Positions 32,434 through 42,355 of a stretch of 63,382 bases of DNA are shown here, piece by piece. The translations under genes were made by a program, and so were the position numbers. The notes beneath the pieces were generated by a model, which saw only the letters and a list, made by a program, of their open reading frames with translations, had not been told where the DNA came from and did no database searches. Position 1 is the first letter of the stretch. Each line of letters begins with the position of its first letter. Source of the DNA: an uncultured Verrucomicrobiota bacterium. Its GTDB lineage: Bacteria; Verrucomicrobiota; Verrucomicrobiia; Opitutales; Intestinicryptomonadaceae. Location: the NCBI GenBank assembly GCA_949298545.1, contig CASFWX010000041.1:1-63382 (forward strand). The letters are read 5' to 3'.

Positions 32434-34155
32434 ATGAGAAAGCTTTTTTTATTTGCGTATTATTTTGCTGTTTGCGCGGTTTTGACTTCCCGGGCGGAAT
32501 TGTCTTCTGAAAACATCTGGATAGTATACAACGCTTCTGATCCTGAATCGGCGGAGCTGGCGGATTTTTATCGGGCGGCGCGAAGCATTCCCGAAAAAAA
32601 TGTGGTAGGGCTCGATACGCTCGGAGATGCTCCGAAAGACGGGATTGTCAGCAGGGAGTATTATTTCAAAAATATAGAAAATCCACTGATTGCCGCTCTG
32701 GCGGAGCGCGGAGCTTTGGAGGCGGTAAAAATATCCGAAAATGGCGGGGAGGGGAGGCACGCGTATTTGCTGACAAAAAATAAAGCCGGTTTTATAGTCC
32801 TCTGCCGCGGGATTCCGTGGGGCGTAAAATCTTCCGATCCGAAAGTGCCGCAGAGGAGCGGCAAATATTCAGGAAATTCCGATGCGGCATCGGTAGATTC
32901 GGAGTTGTCAGCGCGGTTTTTGCCCTCGAAGAGTTTTGCGGGAAGCTTGCGCAATCCCCTGTTTGACAGGGACGGCGAAGTAAAAAGCGCGGAGGCTTTC
33001 GGGGTTCTGCGCGTTGCGCGCCTCGACGGCGCTTCAATTTCGGATGTGAAGGAGTCTGTAAAATCAGGGCTTTCGGCGGAGCTGCGCGGGGCGCGCGGAA
33101 CAGTATGCCTGGACAAATATAAAAAATTTCCCTCGGGGGACGCATGGTATGAAAATGCCGCTAAGATTCTGTCCGGCATGGGCTATGAGGTGTTTAGCGA
33201 CGATGCGATTGGCATGATGTCTTTCGACAGGCGCTTTGACGCGGTCTTGTTTTATTTGGGTTGGTACGGCAACATTCCGTCAGGACACTTAAGGGATATG
33301 GATTTGAAGTTTGCGCGCGGGGCGGTTTCGCTCCACATATATTCCTTCAGCAGCCTATACCTGAGAAGGAGGGTGGAGTGGAGCGCGAATGCGGTCGCCC
33401 ATGGAGCTGCTGCCACGGTGGGAAATGTGTTCGAGCCGTTTCTCGGCGGAGTGCACAACCCCGAAGTTTTCGTCCGCGCGCTGGCTCGCGGGGCGTGCGC
33501 GGGGGAGGCAGCCTACGCGTCGATTCCATCTTTGAGCTGGCAGTCAATCTTCTTGGGCGATCCCTTATATCGCCCCTTTAAGCTCTCTCTCGATGAGCAG
33601 CTTGCCGCGATAGCCAGGGGAGATGTCGACGAGTTTTCCCAATATGCCGTAATAAGAAAGATGAACTTGCTGAAGGCGAAGAACGGGGTGGAATCGGCGG
33701 AGCAATACGGGGAAAAATTCCTCGGGAAAATGCCGGACGATGCGATACTTTGGAAGCTGGTTTGCATGGCGAGGGACAGGGGGGAGAATTTGAGGGCCAT
33801 GGAGTTTGCCGCTGAGCTTGCGGAGAGGGATTTGACAAAGAAACCCCAATTTAGGGGGATTGCCGCCGAGCTGGCAGGATTCCTCGAAACAGGCAAGCGC
33901 ATGCGGAGGGAGAGGGCATTGGAGATTTATTCGGAAATTTTAAGGATAACCCCGTTTAACATCGAGCGCGACAGGAAGATTTTTCCGCGCGCGAAAAAGC
34001 TTGCGGAATCTTTAGGGGAGGACTTGAGCGGCGAAATTGCCCATGCTGGGGAGAGGATCGAGGCCGAAAATGCGCGGCTTGCCGCCGAAAAGGCAAAACG
34101 CGCGGCGCTAAAGGCTTCCAAAAATGCTGGTGATTTAAAGGAACCAAATAAATGA
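32434..34155 (+). CDS. TIGR03790-family secreted protein
   Basis: The 573-residue protein has a signal peptide (LFAYYFAVCAVLTSRA). It fits the uncharacterised TIGR03790 family: NIWIVYNASDPESAELADFYRAARSIPEKNVVGLD, then AGFIVLCRGIPWGVK, a long middle with LYLGWYGNIPSGHL-like sequence (AVLFYLGWYGNIPSG), and GAAATVGNVFEPFLGGVHNPEVFVRALARG. The C-terminal 150 residues are helical, with TPR-like and coiled-coil character ending in Ala/Lys-rich sequence (about 540-573). The family is found in Verrucomicrobia, Planctomycetes and Acidobacteria. The ATG at 32434 follows a TTG by one codon. The function is unknown. Confidence 0.82.
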   Translation: MRKLFLFAYYFAVCAVLTSRAELSSENIWIVYNASDPESAELADFYRAARSIPEKNVVGLDTLGDAPKDGIVSREYYFKNIENPLIAALAERGALEAVKISENGGEGRHAYLLTKNKAGFIVLCRGIPWGVKSSDPKVPQRSGKYSGNSDAASVDSELSARFLPSKSFAGSLRNPLFDRDGEVKSAEAFGVLRVARLDGASISDVKESVKSGLSAELRGARGTVCLDKYKKFPSGDAWYENAAKILSGMGYEVFSDDAIGMMSFDRRFDAVLFYLGWYGNIPSGHLRDMDLKFARGAVSLHIYSFSSLYLRRRVEWSANAVAHGAAATVGNVFEPFLGGVHNPEVFVRALARGACAGEAAYASIPSLSWQSIFLGDPLYRPFKLSLDEQLAAIARGDVDEFSQYAVIRKMNLLKAKNGVESAEQYGEKFLGKMPDDAILWKLVCMARDRGENLRAMEFAAELAERDLTKKPQFRGIAAELAGFLETGKRMRRERALEIYSEILRITPFNIERDRKIFPRAKKLAESLGEDLSGEIAHAGERIEAENARLAAEKAKRAALKASKNAGDLKEPNK

Positions 34156-34177
34156 ACGGTGAGCGAAAGAGAAACAG

Positions 34178-35992
34178 ATGAAATACAAATGCAGAATATG
34201 CGGATATGTTTACGACGAATCGTCGGAGCCTAAAAAGTGGGATGCGCTTCCGCCCGATTGGACCTGTCCCGTCTGCGGGGCGCCGAAGGATTTGTTCGAC
34301 GCCGATTCGGGAGGTGCAGGAAATTCTGGAATTTTGGGTTCGCATGCGGGCGCGCCGGCGGCGCGCACGGCTTCCGACGTCGTTGCGGAGACGCTCTCTA
34401 ATTGGGGAGTAAAATGGGTGTTCGGAATGGTCGGCCATTCGAACCTTGGAATGGGCGACGCCGTGAGGAAGCTCGTTGATAGCGGGAAGATGGGATACAT
34501 TGGAATCAGGCACGAGGGGGCTGCGGCCTTCGCGTGTTCCGCCTATGGCAAGCTTTGCGGAAAGCCTGCCGCATGCCTCTCGATAGCCGGGCCCGGCGCG
34601 ACAAACATGTTCACCGGCCTATACGACGCAAAGCTCGATTCCTCGCCTGTAATTGCGCTCATGGGGCAAGTCCCGACGCGCGATTTGGGATTGGGAATAT
34701 TTCAGGAGACAAATCTCGAATCCGCTTTTTCTGATGCGGTTGTTTCCTCTCAAACCATGTTCGCAAAGTCGGATTTTTCTGCTTTGGCGTCTTCGGCGTG
34801 CCGCAAGGCAGTCTTAAACGGAGGAGTATCCCAAATAATAATGCCGGACGACATTCAAACCATGGAAGTGTCCGGCGACGCGGCGGCAGGTTCGCCTTCG
34901 GGGGAATTGTTTAGCGCTGGCGGCGGAGTTTCTCAGGAGAATTTGCTCCGGGCGGCAGAGCTTGTCAACTCCTCAAAAAAGCCGATGATAATTGCCGGTG
35001 CCGGCTGCTTCGATTGCGCCGGCGCCGTGGCGGAACTCGCCGGACACCTCAAATGCCCGGTAGCCACAACATATCGCGCCAAGGGGGTGCTGCCGGATTC
35101 TTTTGAATATTCGTGCGGAGTGATAGGGCGGAGCGGAACGGCTGTGTCGCAAAAGTTTGCCTCGGAGGCCGACTGCATAATAGGCATAGGAATAGGGTTC
35201 AGCAGGCATTCCGAAATTCCGAAGGGCGGGGCGAAAATTGTCCAGATAGATATCGATGCGCAAAGGATAGGGCGCCTTCGCAAAGTTGATGTGGGGATTG
35301 CCGGCGACGCGGCGGAGGCGGTGCCGGCTTTGATGGGCATGCTTGCCTCGCGCGAGGCAGATTCTTCAGGAGAAATAGCCGCGGAATGGTCGAAGTGGAG
35401 GGCGGAAAAGGCCGCCCGCGCGGAAAAGGGAAGGGACGGATCTCTTTCGCCGGCGGAGATATTTTCGGCTCTCTCCCAAATCGCGCCGCATGACGCGATA
35501 ATTTGCGCAGACGTTGGAAATGTCGCCTATTCGCTCGGAAGATATTTTGAGAGCGCCAAGCAGAGATTTTTGCTTTCGTGGTATCTCGGGTCTATAGGTT
35601 GCGGGCTTCCTTCCGCCATGGGCGCTTGGTGCGCGGCGCGGCAGGAAGGCGGAAAATTCTTCGGCAGGAAAATTGTGGCTGTAGTGGGCGACGGCGGACT
35701 CGGCCAGTATCTGTCCGAATGGACGACTGTCGTCAAGAACGAGATGGATATAAAGTGCGTTGTGCTCAACAATTCCGAGCTTGCGAAAATCTCCCGCGAG
35801 CAGGAAAACGCAAAGATGGGCGTTTGGCAAACTTCGCTCCTCAATCCCGATTTTGCAGAGTATTCCCGCTTGTGCGGAGGAATGGGCATCAGGATAGAAA
35901 AGAGGTCTGAGCTGTTTGAAAAGCTAAGAGAAGCCTTCTCATGCGGCGGGCCGTGCATGGTTGATATTTTAACTGACCCGGATTTGCAGTAA
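34178..35992 (+). CDS. Rubredoxin-thiamine pyrophosphate enzyme fusion
   Basis: The 604-residue protein has an N-terminal rubredoxin-like module (CRICGYVYDE at 5-14, CPVCGAPKDLF at 30-40) and a three-domain TPP enzyme of the acetolactate synthase/pyruvate oxidase type. The TPP activator Glu lies in IRHEGAAAFACSAYGKLCGKP. The middle domain has VATTYRAKGVLPDS, and the C-terminal TPP site has VVGDGGLGQYLSEWTT and LNNSELAKISREQE. The Cys-to-Cys spacing of the rubredoxin is 21 residues, shorter than the classical 29 or so. The reaction is probably a decarboxylation or oxidation of pyruvate or a related 2-oxo acid, with the iron site carrying electrons; this is inference. It follows TIGR03790 by 22 nt. 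Confidence 0.88.
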   Translation: MKYKCRICGYVYDESSEPKKWDALPPDWTCPVCGAPKDLFDADSGGAGNSGILGSHAGAPAARTASDVVAETLSNWGVKWVFGMVGHSNLGMGDAVRKLVDSGKMGYIGIRHEGAAAFACSAYGKLCGKPAACLSIAGPGATNMFTGLYDAKLDSSPVIALMGQVPTRDLGLGIFQETNLESAFSDAVVSSQTMFAKSDFSALASSACRKAVLNGGVSQIIMPDDIQTMEVSGDAAAGSPSGELFSAGGGVSQENLLRAAELVNSSKKPMIIAGAGCFDCAGAVAELAGHLKCPVATTYRAKGVLPDSFEYSCGVIGRSGTAVSQKFASEADCIIGIGIGFSRHSEIPKGGAKIVQIDIDAQRIGRLRKVDVGIAGDAAEAVPALMGMLASREADSSGEIAAEWSKWRAEKAARAEKGRDGSLSPAEIFSALSQIAPHDAIICADVGNVAYSLGRYFESAKQRFLLSWYLGSIGCGLPSAMGAWCAARQEGGKFFGRKIVAVVGDGGLGQYLSEWTTVVKNEMDIKCVVLNNSELAKISREQENAKMGVWQTSLLNPDFAEYSRLCGGMGIRIEKRSELFEKLREAFSCGGPCMVDILTDPDLQ

Positions 35993-36049
35993 TTTTCTTG
36001 TAGTCGCCTGTTTCGGGTGCATTATTTTATGCCAAAGTCGTAAAACAAT

Positions 36050-37129
36050 ATGAAAAATAAAATATTTTATAAGGTGTGCGCATGCGCTGCTTTCTTCGCG
36101 CTCTGTGCCTGCTCCAGTCCCGATGCTGGCGACACCGCCTGTAAAATGGGGGTTGTGCTTCCCCTCGGCGGAAAGGATTCCGCCGCGGCAAACGCAGTTT
36201 TGGACGGCATGATGCTCGCTTGCGACGAGGTCAACTCCAAAGGCGGGATCCTCGGCGTGCCGCTTTCGCTCGACGTGCGCGATTCGAGCGATTCAGACTT
36301 CTCGTTTTTTGAAAGCTTCGATTCAATGCGCTCCGACGGGATTCGCGTGTTCCATCTCGGGCTTTCAGAGGAAACCGTATTCCTCAATCAGACAACCTCA
36401 AAGTGCGGCGATGTCTTCGTGAATTGGCTGAGCGATTATCCTCCCATAACCCTTGAAGGGTCCAATTCGGTTCGCATTTTTATAAACGGAGCGCAAGAGG
36501 GGGATTTAATGTCGATGCTCGTCAAGCGCGGAGACAAGGACGTAAACATCGTGGTGATGAACGTAGACAACAAGGCTGGCAAATCCGTCGGAGACTATTT
36601 GGCGTTCAACCTCAAGCTTGAAAAGACCAATTTATACAAAGACGTGTTTGGGTCCGGGGAAAAGAATTTTTCCGTTTTCCGCGAACAGATAGCGCGCCTT
36701 TCTGCAGACTATGTGTTTTACGCCGGAACTGGAAGGGAACTCGGGGATTTCGTGTCTTCGCTTTCGGACGGCGGGTTTTCTGGCGACGTAATTTCTACCT
36801 GCCCGTATTTTTCAAAGAAAATTCCCCACTCCAAGAACATGAGGCTTTTTGAAGTAGCCACGCTTTTTGAGCAGGGAAAGATAAATACAAAAGAGTCGAA
36901 AGCTTTTGTGGAGGCGTTCAAAAGGCGTTATGGGCGTTCTCCGAATTGGCTTTCCGCATACGGGTACGATTCCGTCAAGCTTGCCGCCATGGCGATGGAG
37001 AAATCGCGGTTCAATCCTGCCAAGATGCGCCCGCTCTTTGCCGGAAAGTCCTTTAACGGTGCTATAGGCGAAATAGTGTTCGACAAATCCGGAGACTCGA
37101 CTTCGCCCCTAACCATGGTCGAAAAGTAG
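36050..37129 (+). CDS. Orphan type-I periplasmic binding lipoprotein (Peripla_BP_6-like)
   Basis: The 359-residue lipoprotein has a signal peptide (VCACAAFFALCACSSPD) with the lipobox LCAC. The mature part resembles amino-acid binding proteins: KMGVVLPLGGKDSAAANAVLDGMMLACDEVNSKGGILGVPLSL, then DYVFYAG and a C-terminal lobe ending in FNGAIGEIVFDKSGD. Proteins like this usually deliver amino acids or small solutes to Liv-type ABC transporters or act as sensor domains. No transporter gene is adjacent. The comEC start lies 3 nt after its stop, so the two are co-transcribed. The ligand is unknown. Confidence 0.85.
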   Translation: MKNKIFYKVCACAAFFALCACSSPDAGDTACKMGVVLPLGGKDSAAANAVLDGMMLACDEVNSKGGILGVPLSLDVRDSSDSDFSFFESFDSMRSDGIRVFHLGLSEETVFLNQTTSKCGDVFVNWLSDYPPITLEGSNSVRIFINGAQEGDLMSMLVKRGDKDVNIVVMNVDNKAGKSVGDYLAFNLKLEKTNLYKDVFGSGEKNFSVFREQIARLSADYVFYAGTGRELGDFVSSLSDGGFSGDVISTCPYFSKKIPHSKNMRLFEVATLFEQGKINTKESKAFVEAFKRRYGRSPNWLSAYGYDSVKLAAMAMEKSRFNPAKMRPLFAGKSFNGAIGEIVFDKSGDSTSPLTMVEK

Positions 37130-37132
37130 GCG

Positions 37133-38851
37133 ATGGCTGGCTTCGACACATTCGCCGGCGTGCCGGAGCCGATACACAATTCATATTCGACCCCGCTCTT
37201 GTGGCACCTGGTCTCGGCAATTCTGGCATTTTGCGCCGCAGCGGAATGGGAGTCTGCCTTTAGGGACAGTGCGAGATTGATCCTGTTTTCCGGAATGTTC
37301 TTCTGGCTCGCAGCCCTAACGGCGGCGTATGTTTTCCGATCCGCTTTGCCGCGTTTGCGCTTGGCATTGGCGCTGGCGGGAACTTTCCTCTTGGCGGCGT
37401 TTTATTTTTACGCGCGGGAGGAGGCGAATCCGTATCCTGATTTGGCTCCGCGCGAGGCCGTTGTGACCGCCCGCATAATCGAAGCTTCGCGCGGAATTAA
37501 CAATTCTCTCTACGGGGTCGCAGAAATTTTGGAAGCTCCAAAATTTGCCGAAAAATCGGCGGGAATGCGCATGTGGTATGTGGTTTCGGACGGCAAAAAA
37601 GCTTCGGACGGGCATCGGGCCGATTTTATTCCATCTCAAATCGTCCGGTTTAGCGGGGTTTTCGGCGGATTGTCGCTCGATTCTTTTAAATCCCGCGGAT
37701 ACTACGCCGATAGCCCAAAGAGCGCGTCGTTTGAAAGATATTTGTCGGGGCGGAGAATATTCTTTAAAATGCGCTCTCGCGTTGACGGCGCTCTCGCGTT
37801 GACGGCTCCGAGTACAGCGGCAAGATTTTTTTCATCTGCGCGCGCGTACATGGAGCGCTCACTGTCGGAGAATTTTTCCTTTTTCCCTCCAGATTCTGAG
37901 GCGTCGCGCACGTATTCGGCGATGATACTCGGGGACAAAAGCCTCCTGACTCCGGAGCAAAAGAAGGCTTTTTCCGACACGGGAACCATGCATATTTTTG
38001 CCATAAGCGGTTTGCATGTCGGTTTTGCCGCGGCTTTGCTGCTAGGCATAAGCTCTCTTTGCGGAATAAATTGGAGATGGTCGCCCGTATTTTGTTTGCC
38101 TCCGCTTTTTCTTTATGTATGCGCTTGCGGAGCCAGGCCGTCGGCCATGAGAGCGTTTGGAATGGTGGCGGTGGTTTGGCTCGTGCTGTCCTTCGGAAGA
38201 AGGGTGAAAGTCTTCGATGCTCTCGTTTTGGCGGCGGCGGTATCCCTCGCAGTGTCTCCGGTTCAAATTTTCGATTCCGGCTGGACGCTTTCTTACGCGG
38301 TCGTGGCGTCAATATTGCTTTACGGGGCTCCGCTTTATTCCTTACTCTGGGAGAGAAGGATGAGAAAAGGACTTCCTTTCAGAAAGGATTCCTTCGTCGG
38401 GAAGGTAAATTCGGCGATATTCGCGTCGCTTGCGGGCGGTTTTTGCATTTCTTTGGGGGCGATGTTTGCAGCCTCTCCGTTAAGCTCGCATGGATTCGGC
38501 TATATTTCGCCGCTTTCGGTGTTCTATTCGCCGGTGTTTGTCTTGGGCGCCGGAATCGCCGTATCCTTGGGGTTTATAGGTTTCGCGCTCCCGGCGTTTA
38601 TAGCGGATTTTACGAACGCCGCCGCATGCGCGGTGGTGGGAGGCATGTCATATATTGCACGCGAAGGAGTCGGCATTTTTAAGCCCGCAGTTGATGTTCG
38701 CATCGAAAGCGGAACGTTGACATTGTTCGCGGAGGGATCTTTTTTGTTTTTGTCGGGCGCGCTTCAAAATGTGAAACCCGCGGTTTTGAGGTTTGTGATA
38801 GCGCCAATGCCTCTCGCCTTAATTTTATACCGGGTTTGGATTACAAAATGA
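37133..38851 (+). CDS. comEC: ComEC/Rec2 DNA-uptake channel, short form
   Basis: ComEC forms the inner-membrane channel for imported single-stranded DNA. The 572-residue product has two N-terminal helices, an OB-like segment, and the Competence domain with SDTGTMHIFAISGLHVGFAAALLLG (about residues 277-301) and ARPSAMRAFGMVAVVWL. It ends soon after the last helices, at ALILYRVWITK. The C-terminal metallo-beta-lactamase domain of full-length ComEC (about 700-800 residues) is missing. No pilus or comEA genes are in the window. It starts 3 nt after the binding lipoprotein, and its TGA overlaps the tilS ATG. Confidence 0.88.
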   Translation: MAGFDTFAGVPEPIHNSYSTPLLWHLVSAILAFCAAAEWESAFRDSARLILFSGMFFWLAALTAAYVFRSALPRLRLALALAGTFLLAAFYFYAREEANPYPDLAPREAVVTARIIEASRGINNSLYGVAEILEAPKFAEKSAGMRMWYVVSDGKKASDGHRADFIPSQIVRFSGVFGGLSLDSFKSRGYYADSPKSASFERYLSGRRIFFKMRSRVDGALALTAPSTAARFFSSARAYMERSLSENFSFFPPDSEASRTYSAMILGDKSLLTPEQKKAFSDTGTMHIFAISGLHVGFAAALLLGISSLCGINWRWSPVFCLPPLFLYVCACGARPSAMRAFGMVAVVWLVLSFGRRVKVFDALVLAAAVSLAVSPVQIFDSGWTLSYAVVASILLYGAPLYSLLWERRMRKGLPFRKDSFVGKVNSAIFASLAGGFCISLGAMFAASPLSSHGFGYISPLSVFYSPVFVLGAGIAVSLGFIGFALPAFIADFTNAAACAVVGGMSYIAREGVGIFKPAVDVRIESGTLTLFAEGSFLFLSGALQNVKPAVLRFVIAPMPLALILYRVWITK

Positions 38852-40293
38852 GCGGATATAGAATCGAGATTTTTGGAAGGGAAGTACCGGCAGAATTTGA
38901 GATTTCAGCTTTTGGAGAGCTGAAAAGGGCGCTTGATTTGTCGGAGCGCGTCGGGATCGCATGTTCAGGGGGGGCGGATTCGGTCTTTTTGCTTTTGTCT
39001 CTGATGGAGATGTGGAAATTAAAGCCGGACAGGCTTTGTGTCCTGCACTTTAACCACAAGGCGAGGGCCGCCGCCGATGTGGACGAGGATTTTGTGCGTT
39101 CTTTAGCGGAGAATTTCAGTTTGGAATTCATTTCCGGGCGTCCGGATTCCGTTCCGGAGAAGTTGTCGGAAGACGAATTTAGAAGAATGAGAATGGATTT
39201 TTTTAGGCGGGAATTTTTCAAGAAAAACCTCTCGCTAATAGCGCAGGGCCACCATGCAGGAGATGTTGCGGAGACCATGCTTATGAGGCTGTCGCGCGGA
39301 TCCGGGATTGACGGGTTATGCGCTCCGCGCCCGGTTTCAGAAGTCGGGGGCGTGCGCTTTGTCCGTCCGCTTTTGAAGCTGAAAAAAACTTTCATAACTT
39401 CCGTGCTGGAGGGCTTGGAGCAGGGGTGGCGCGAGGACGAAAGCAATGTAAAGCCGCAATTCTTGCGCAATAAAATACGCCTAAACGTGATTGGAACTCT
39501 CGAGGATATAAGCGCGTCGAGTTTTGTTTCATCTGCTGTGAGGAGCAGGGAACTGCTTCAGGAAGACGCCGACTTCATAGGGAGAGTTTTCCGATCGGAA
39601 CTTTCGCGTTTGAATCCGGGCTTTTCGGAAAATCCGCCGAGCTCTCTATATTTGAGCGGCAGAGTGCTGGCTGAGCGCGCCCTCTTGAGGAGAGCTGTCT
39701 TGTTTTTGCTTTCAAGCAACGGGCTTCTATCCGGCATGCGGTCGGGCGCGGTGGAGGATTTTCTCAGGCGTTTGGAAAGCTCAAAGGGAAAAATTGCGAG
39801 CGCGAGCGCCGGCGGAGGTTTCATCTGTTTTAATCCGCGCGACAATTCCCTGTCTCTTTTAAAGGGCGATTGCCGGGTTCCTTTCGAGATTTTGCTTGAG
39901 ATGGGAAAAAATATCCTGCCTGGCGGAATATTGACTCTGAAGAGTATAAGCTTGTCGGGGGAAATGCTCGCGGAAATAAAGTCCGGGAAAAATGACGACA
40001 ATATTCGCGCATTTCTCGATCCTTGCGCGGCGCGGTCGGCGCGCGGAGATTTATGCCTTGTAGCGCGCTCGCCCCGTGACGGAGACTCGTATGCTCCTCT
40101 TGGATCAGCTTCTCCAAAGCGCCTCGGCGAGATCTTCAACGGAAAAAAAATACCGCGCGTGAAACGAAAGGCTTTTCCGGTTGTCTGTAATACAAGCGGT
40201 GAAATATTGTGGGTTCCGTCGCTGCCTCCGGCGGACAAGTACAAGCTTGTAAACGGATCTGAGGCTATTGAATTGACCTACGAGGCTTTTTGA
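38848..40293 (+). CDS. tilS: tRNA(Ile)-lysidine synthase
   Basis: TilS adds lysine to C34 of the tRNA-Ile CAU anticodon so that it reads AUA. The 481-residue protein has the PP-loop SGGADSVFLLL (residues 40-50), the family motif LHFNHKARAAADVDEDFV, AQGHHAGDVAETMLMRLSRGSGIDGL, and a C-terminal substrate-binding domain near residue 370 onward. The ATG at 38848 overlaps the comEC TGA (ATGA), and the TTG at 38836 is a less likely start. The ftsH gene follows 27 nt later, an arrangement (tilS-ftsH) common in bacteria. Confidence 0.94.
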   Translation: MSGYRIEIFGREVPAEFEISAFGELKRALDLSERVGIACSGGADSVFLLLSLMEMWKLKPDRLCVLHFNHKARAAADVDEDFVRSLAENFSLEFISGRPDSVPEKLSEDEFRRMRMDFFRREFFKKNLSLIAQGHHAGDVAETMLMRLSRGSGIDGLCAPRPVSEVGGVRFVRPLLKLKKTFITSVLEGLEQGWREDESNVKPQFLRNKIRLNVIGTLEDISASSFVSSAVRSRELLQEDADFIGRVFRSELSRLNPGFSENPPSSLYLSGRVLAERALLRRAVLFLLSSNGLLSGMRSGAVEDFLRRLESSKGKIASASAGGGFICFNPRDNSLSLLKGDCRVPFEILLEMGKNILPGGILTLKSISLSGEMLAEIKSGKNDDNIRAFLDPCAARSARGDLCLVARSPRDGDSYAPLGSASPKRLGEIFNGKKIPRVKRKAFPVVCNTSGEILWVPSLPPADKYKLVNGSEAIELTYEAF

Positions 40294-40320
40294 TTTTTAG
40301 TATTGGAGAAAAACAGGTTA

Positions 40321-42348
40321 ATGGAAAATAAGGACAAAAATATTCTCGGTAAAATTCCGAACAAGCCGTATCTGGTTTGGCTGATGATACTTTGCGCGGT
40401 TGTGTTTCTCGTATCGCTGCCGAAGGGCGGGGCAGGTTCTGCCTCGCAGGAGTTTGACGTGCGCAAGCTCATGAACGCGGCCAAGAACGACGAACTTGTG
40501 AGCCTTACGTTGAGGAACGATCCTGACGGCGGCAAAGACTGGTATTCCGTGCAGGGCAGGGTGAACAATCCCTTGTTCGGCAAGGAGAACGCGCCCAAAG
40601 ACGCTCCCCGCTCTTTGAATTTTACATTTAACGGGCGCATAACGGACGAAATGTATAAAACCCTCACCGATCCTTCCGCCCCTTGGGACGTTAAGGAAGT
40701 TCCGTCGAGCACTTTTTGGAGCAACATGCTTTCAGGGGTGCTCCCGTTCATCATAGTGATGGCGATACTCTATTTCCTGTTTATGCGGCAAATGAAGGTG
40801 TCCGGGCGAAGCGCGATGAGCTTTGGCAAGAGCCGCGCGCGCCTATTGACTCCGGACAAGGACCGCGTGACCTTCGACGACGTCGCCGGCTGCGACGAAT
40901 CAAAAGAGGAGGTTGCGGAAATCGTAGAATTTTTAAAAAATCCGCAGCGTTTTCGGGAGATAGGCGCGAAAATCCCCAAAGGCATTTTAATGGTCGGCCC
41001 TCCCGGAACCGGAAAGACTTTGCTCGCCCGGGCGGTTGCCGGAGAGGCGGACGTGCCGTTCTTTTCGATAAGCGGCTCGGATTTTGTCGAGATGTTCGTC
41101 GGCGTAGGGGCGGCTCGCGTCCGCGACATGTTTGAGCAGGCGAGGAAGAGCGCCCCATGCCTTGTCTTTATCGACGAAATAGACGCAGTCGGGCGCCAGC
41201 GCGGCGCCGGCATGGGCGGCGGGCACGACGAGAGGGAGCAGACTCTCAATTCGCTGCTCGTGGAGATGGACGGTTTCGACGGGCACAGCGGAGTCATTAT
41301 AATCGCCGCGACAAACCGCCCCGACGTTCTCGACAGCGCGCTTCTTCGCCCGGGACGCTTCGACAGGCAGGTAGTCATAGACCTTCCAGACCTGAACGGC
41401 AGAGAGGCAATTTTAAAAATCCATGCGGCGAAAATCAAGCTGTCTCCGGAAGTTGATTTGTCGAAAATAGCGCGCATAACGCCGGGGTGCTCCGGGGCGG
41501 ACTTGGCGAATCTTCTCAACGAGGCTGCCATAAACGCCGCGCGGGCAAACCGCGGAGAGGTAATAAATTCCGACATCGACGAGGCGCGCGACAAGATTTT
41601 CTTCGGGCGCGAGCGCAGGAAGCTGATGGACGACGAGGAAAAGCGACTGACAGCCTACCACGAAGCCGGGCACGCTCTCATACAGGCCTCCGTCGACGAT
41701 GGCAAGCTCCCCGTGCATAAAGTTACGATAATTCCGCGCGGTCAAAGCCTTGGATCAACCATGTTTATCCCGTCGAAAGACGTCCGCACGGAGAGCAGGA
41801 ATTCTTTATTGAATCATATCTGCACGAGCCTCGGCGGGCGCGTGGCGGAGGAGCTTGTCTTTACCGATATAACCAACGGAGCCTCTGCCGATATCAAGCA
41901 GGCTACGAAAGTCGCCCGAAAAATGGTTTGCGACTGGGGCATGTCCGATTTGGGCCCAATAGCGCTCGGCGAGAACCAAGACCACATATTCCTCGGAAAG
42001 GAAATCGCGCGCGAGGAGCATTTCAGCGAAAAGACGGCGCAGTTGATAGACGAGCAGGTGAAGTCGATTGTGGACGGGCAACTTGCGCGCGCGCGCAAAA
42101 TAGTTTCCGAGAACCGCGATAAGCTCGACGCGATAGCCGAGGAGCTTCTCGCGCGAGAGACGATAGACGGAGCCGACGTTTATGCCATACTCAAAGGCAC
42201 CTACGTGCGCCCGCCTGCCGCAGAAAATGCGGTTTCTAAAGCGGATTCTTCCAATGGTGGCTGTGAACATGCAGAGGAATCCGCGGCCGGCGAAGGCTCG
42301 GGGCATAGCGTTTCGCCGACGGCAGAGGGCGCAGGGGCGTCGGCGTAA
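40321..42348 (+). CDS. ftsH: ATP-dependent zinc metalloprotease FtsH
   Basis: FtsH degrades membrane and short-lived cytosolic proteins. The 675-residue protein has two transmembrane helices (about 19-35 and 135-156) with a periplasmic part between them, then the AAA+ module with [19 protein letters not shown] and [13 protein letters not shown], the second region of homology [20 protein letters not shown], and the zinc motif HEAGHAL near 440. The C-terminal 40 residues are Ala/Glu/Ser-rich and look disordered. ATG 40321 is preceded by AGG at a good distance. The TTG at 40303 is an alternative start. It converges with the DnaQ-BRCT gene, 7 nt away, with no terminator visible between them. Confidence 0.97.
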   Translation: MENKDKNILGKIPNKPYLVWLMILCAVVFLVSLPKGGAGSASQEFDVRKLMNAAKNDELVSLTLRNDPDGGKDWYSVQGRVNNPLFGKENAPKDAPRSLNFTFNGRITDEMYKTLTDPSAPWDVKEVPSSTFWSNMLSGVLPFIIVMAILYFLFMRQMKVSGRSAMSFGKSRARLLTPDKDRVTFDDVAGCDESKEEVAEIVEFLKNPQRFREIGAKIPKGILMVGPPGTGKTLLARAVAGEADVPFFSISGSDFVEMFVGVGAARVRDMFEQARKSAPCLVFIDEIDAVGRQRGAGMGGGHDEREQTLNSLLVEMDGFDGHSGVIIIAATNRPDVLDSALLRPGRFDRQVVIDLPDLNGREAILKIHAAKIKLSPEVDLSKIARITPGCSGADLANLLNEAAINAARANRGEVINSDIDEARDKIFFGRERRKLMDDEEKRLTAYHEAGHALIQASVDDGKLPVHKVTIIPRGQSLGSTMFIPSKDVRTESRNSLLNHICTSLGGRVAEELVFTDITNGASADIKQATKVARKMVCDWGMSDLGPIALGENQDHIFLGKEIAREEHFSEKTAQLIDEQVKSIVDGQLARARKIVSENRDKLDAIAEELLARETIDGADVYAILKGTYVRPPAAENAVSKADSSNGGCEHAEESAAGEGSGHSVSPTAEGAGASA

Positions 42349-42355
42349 GGCGCTC

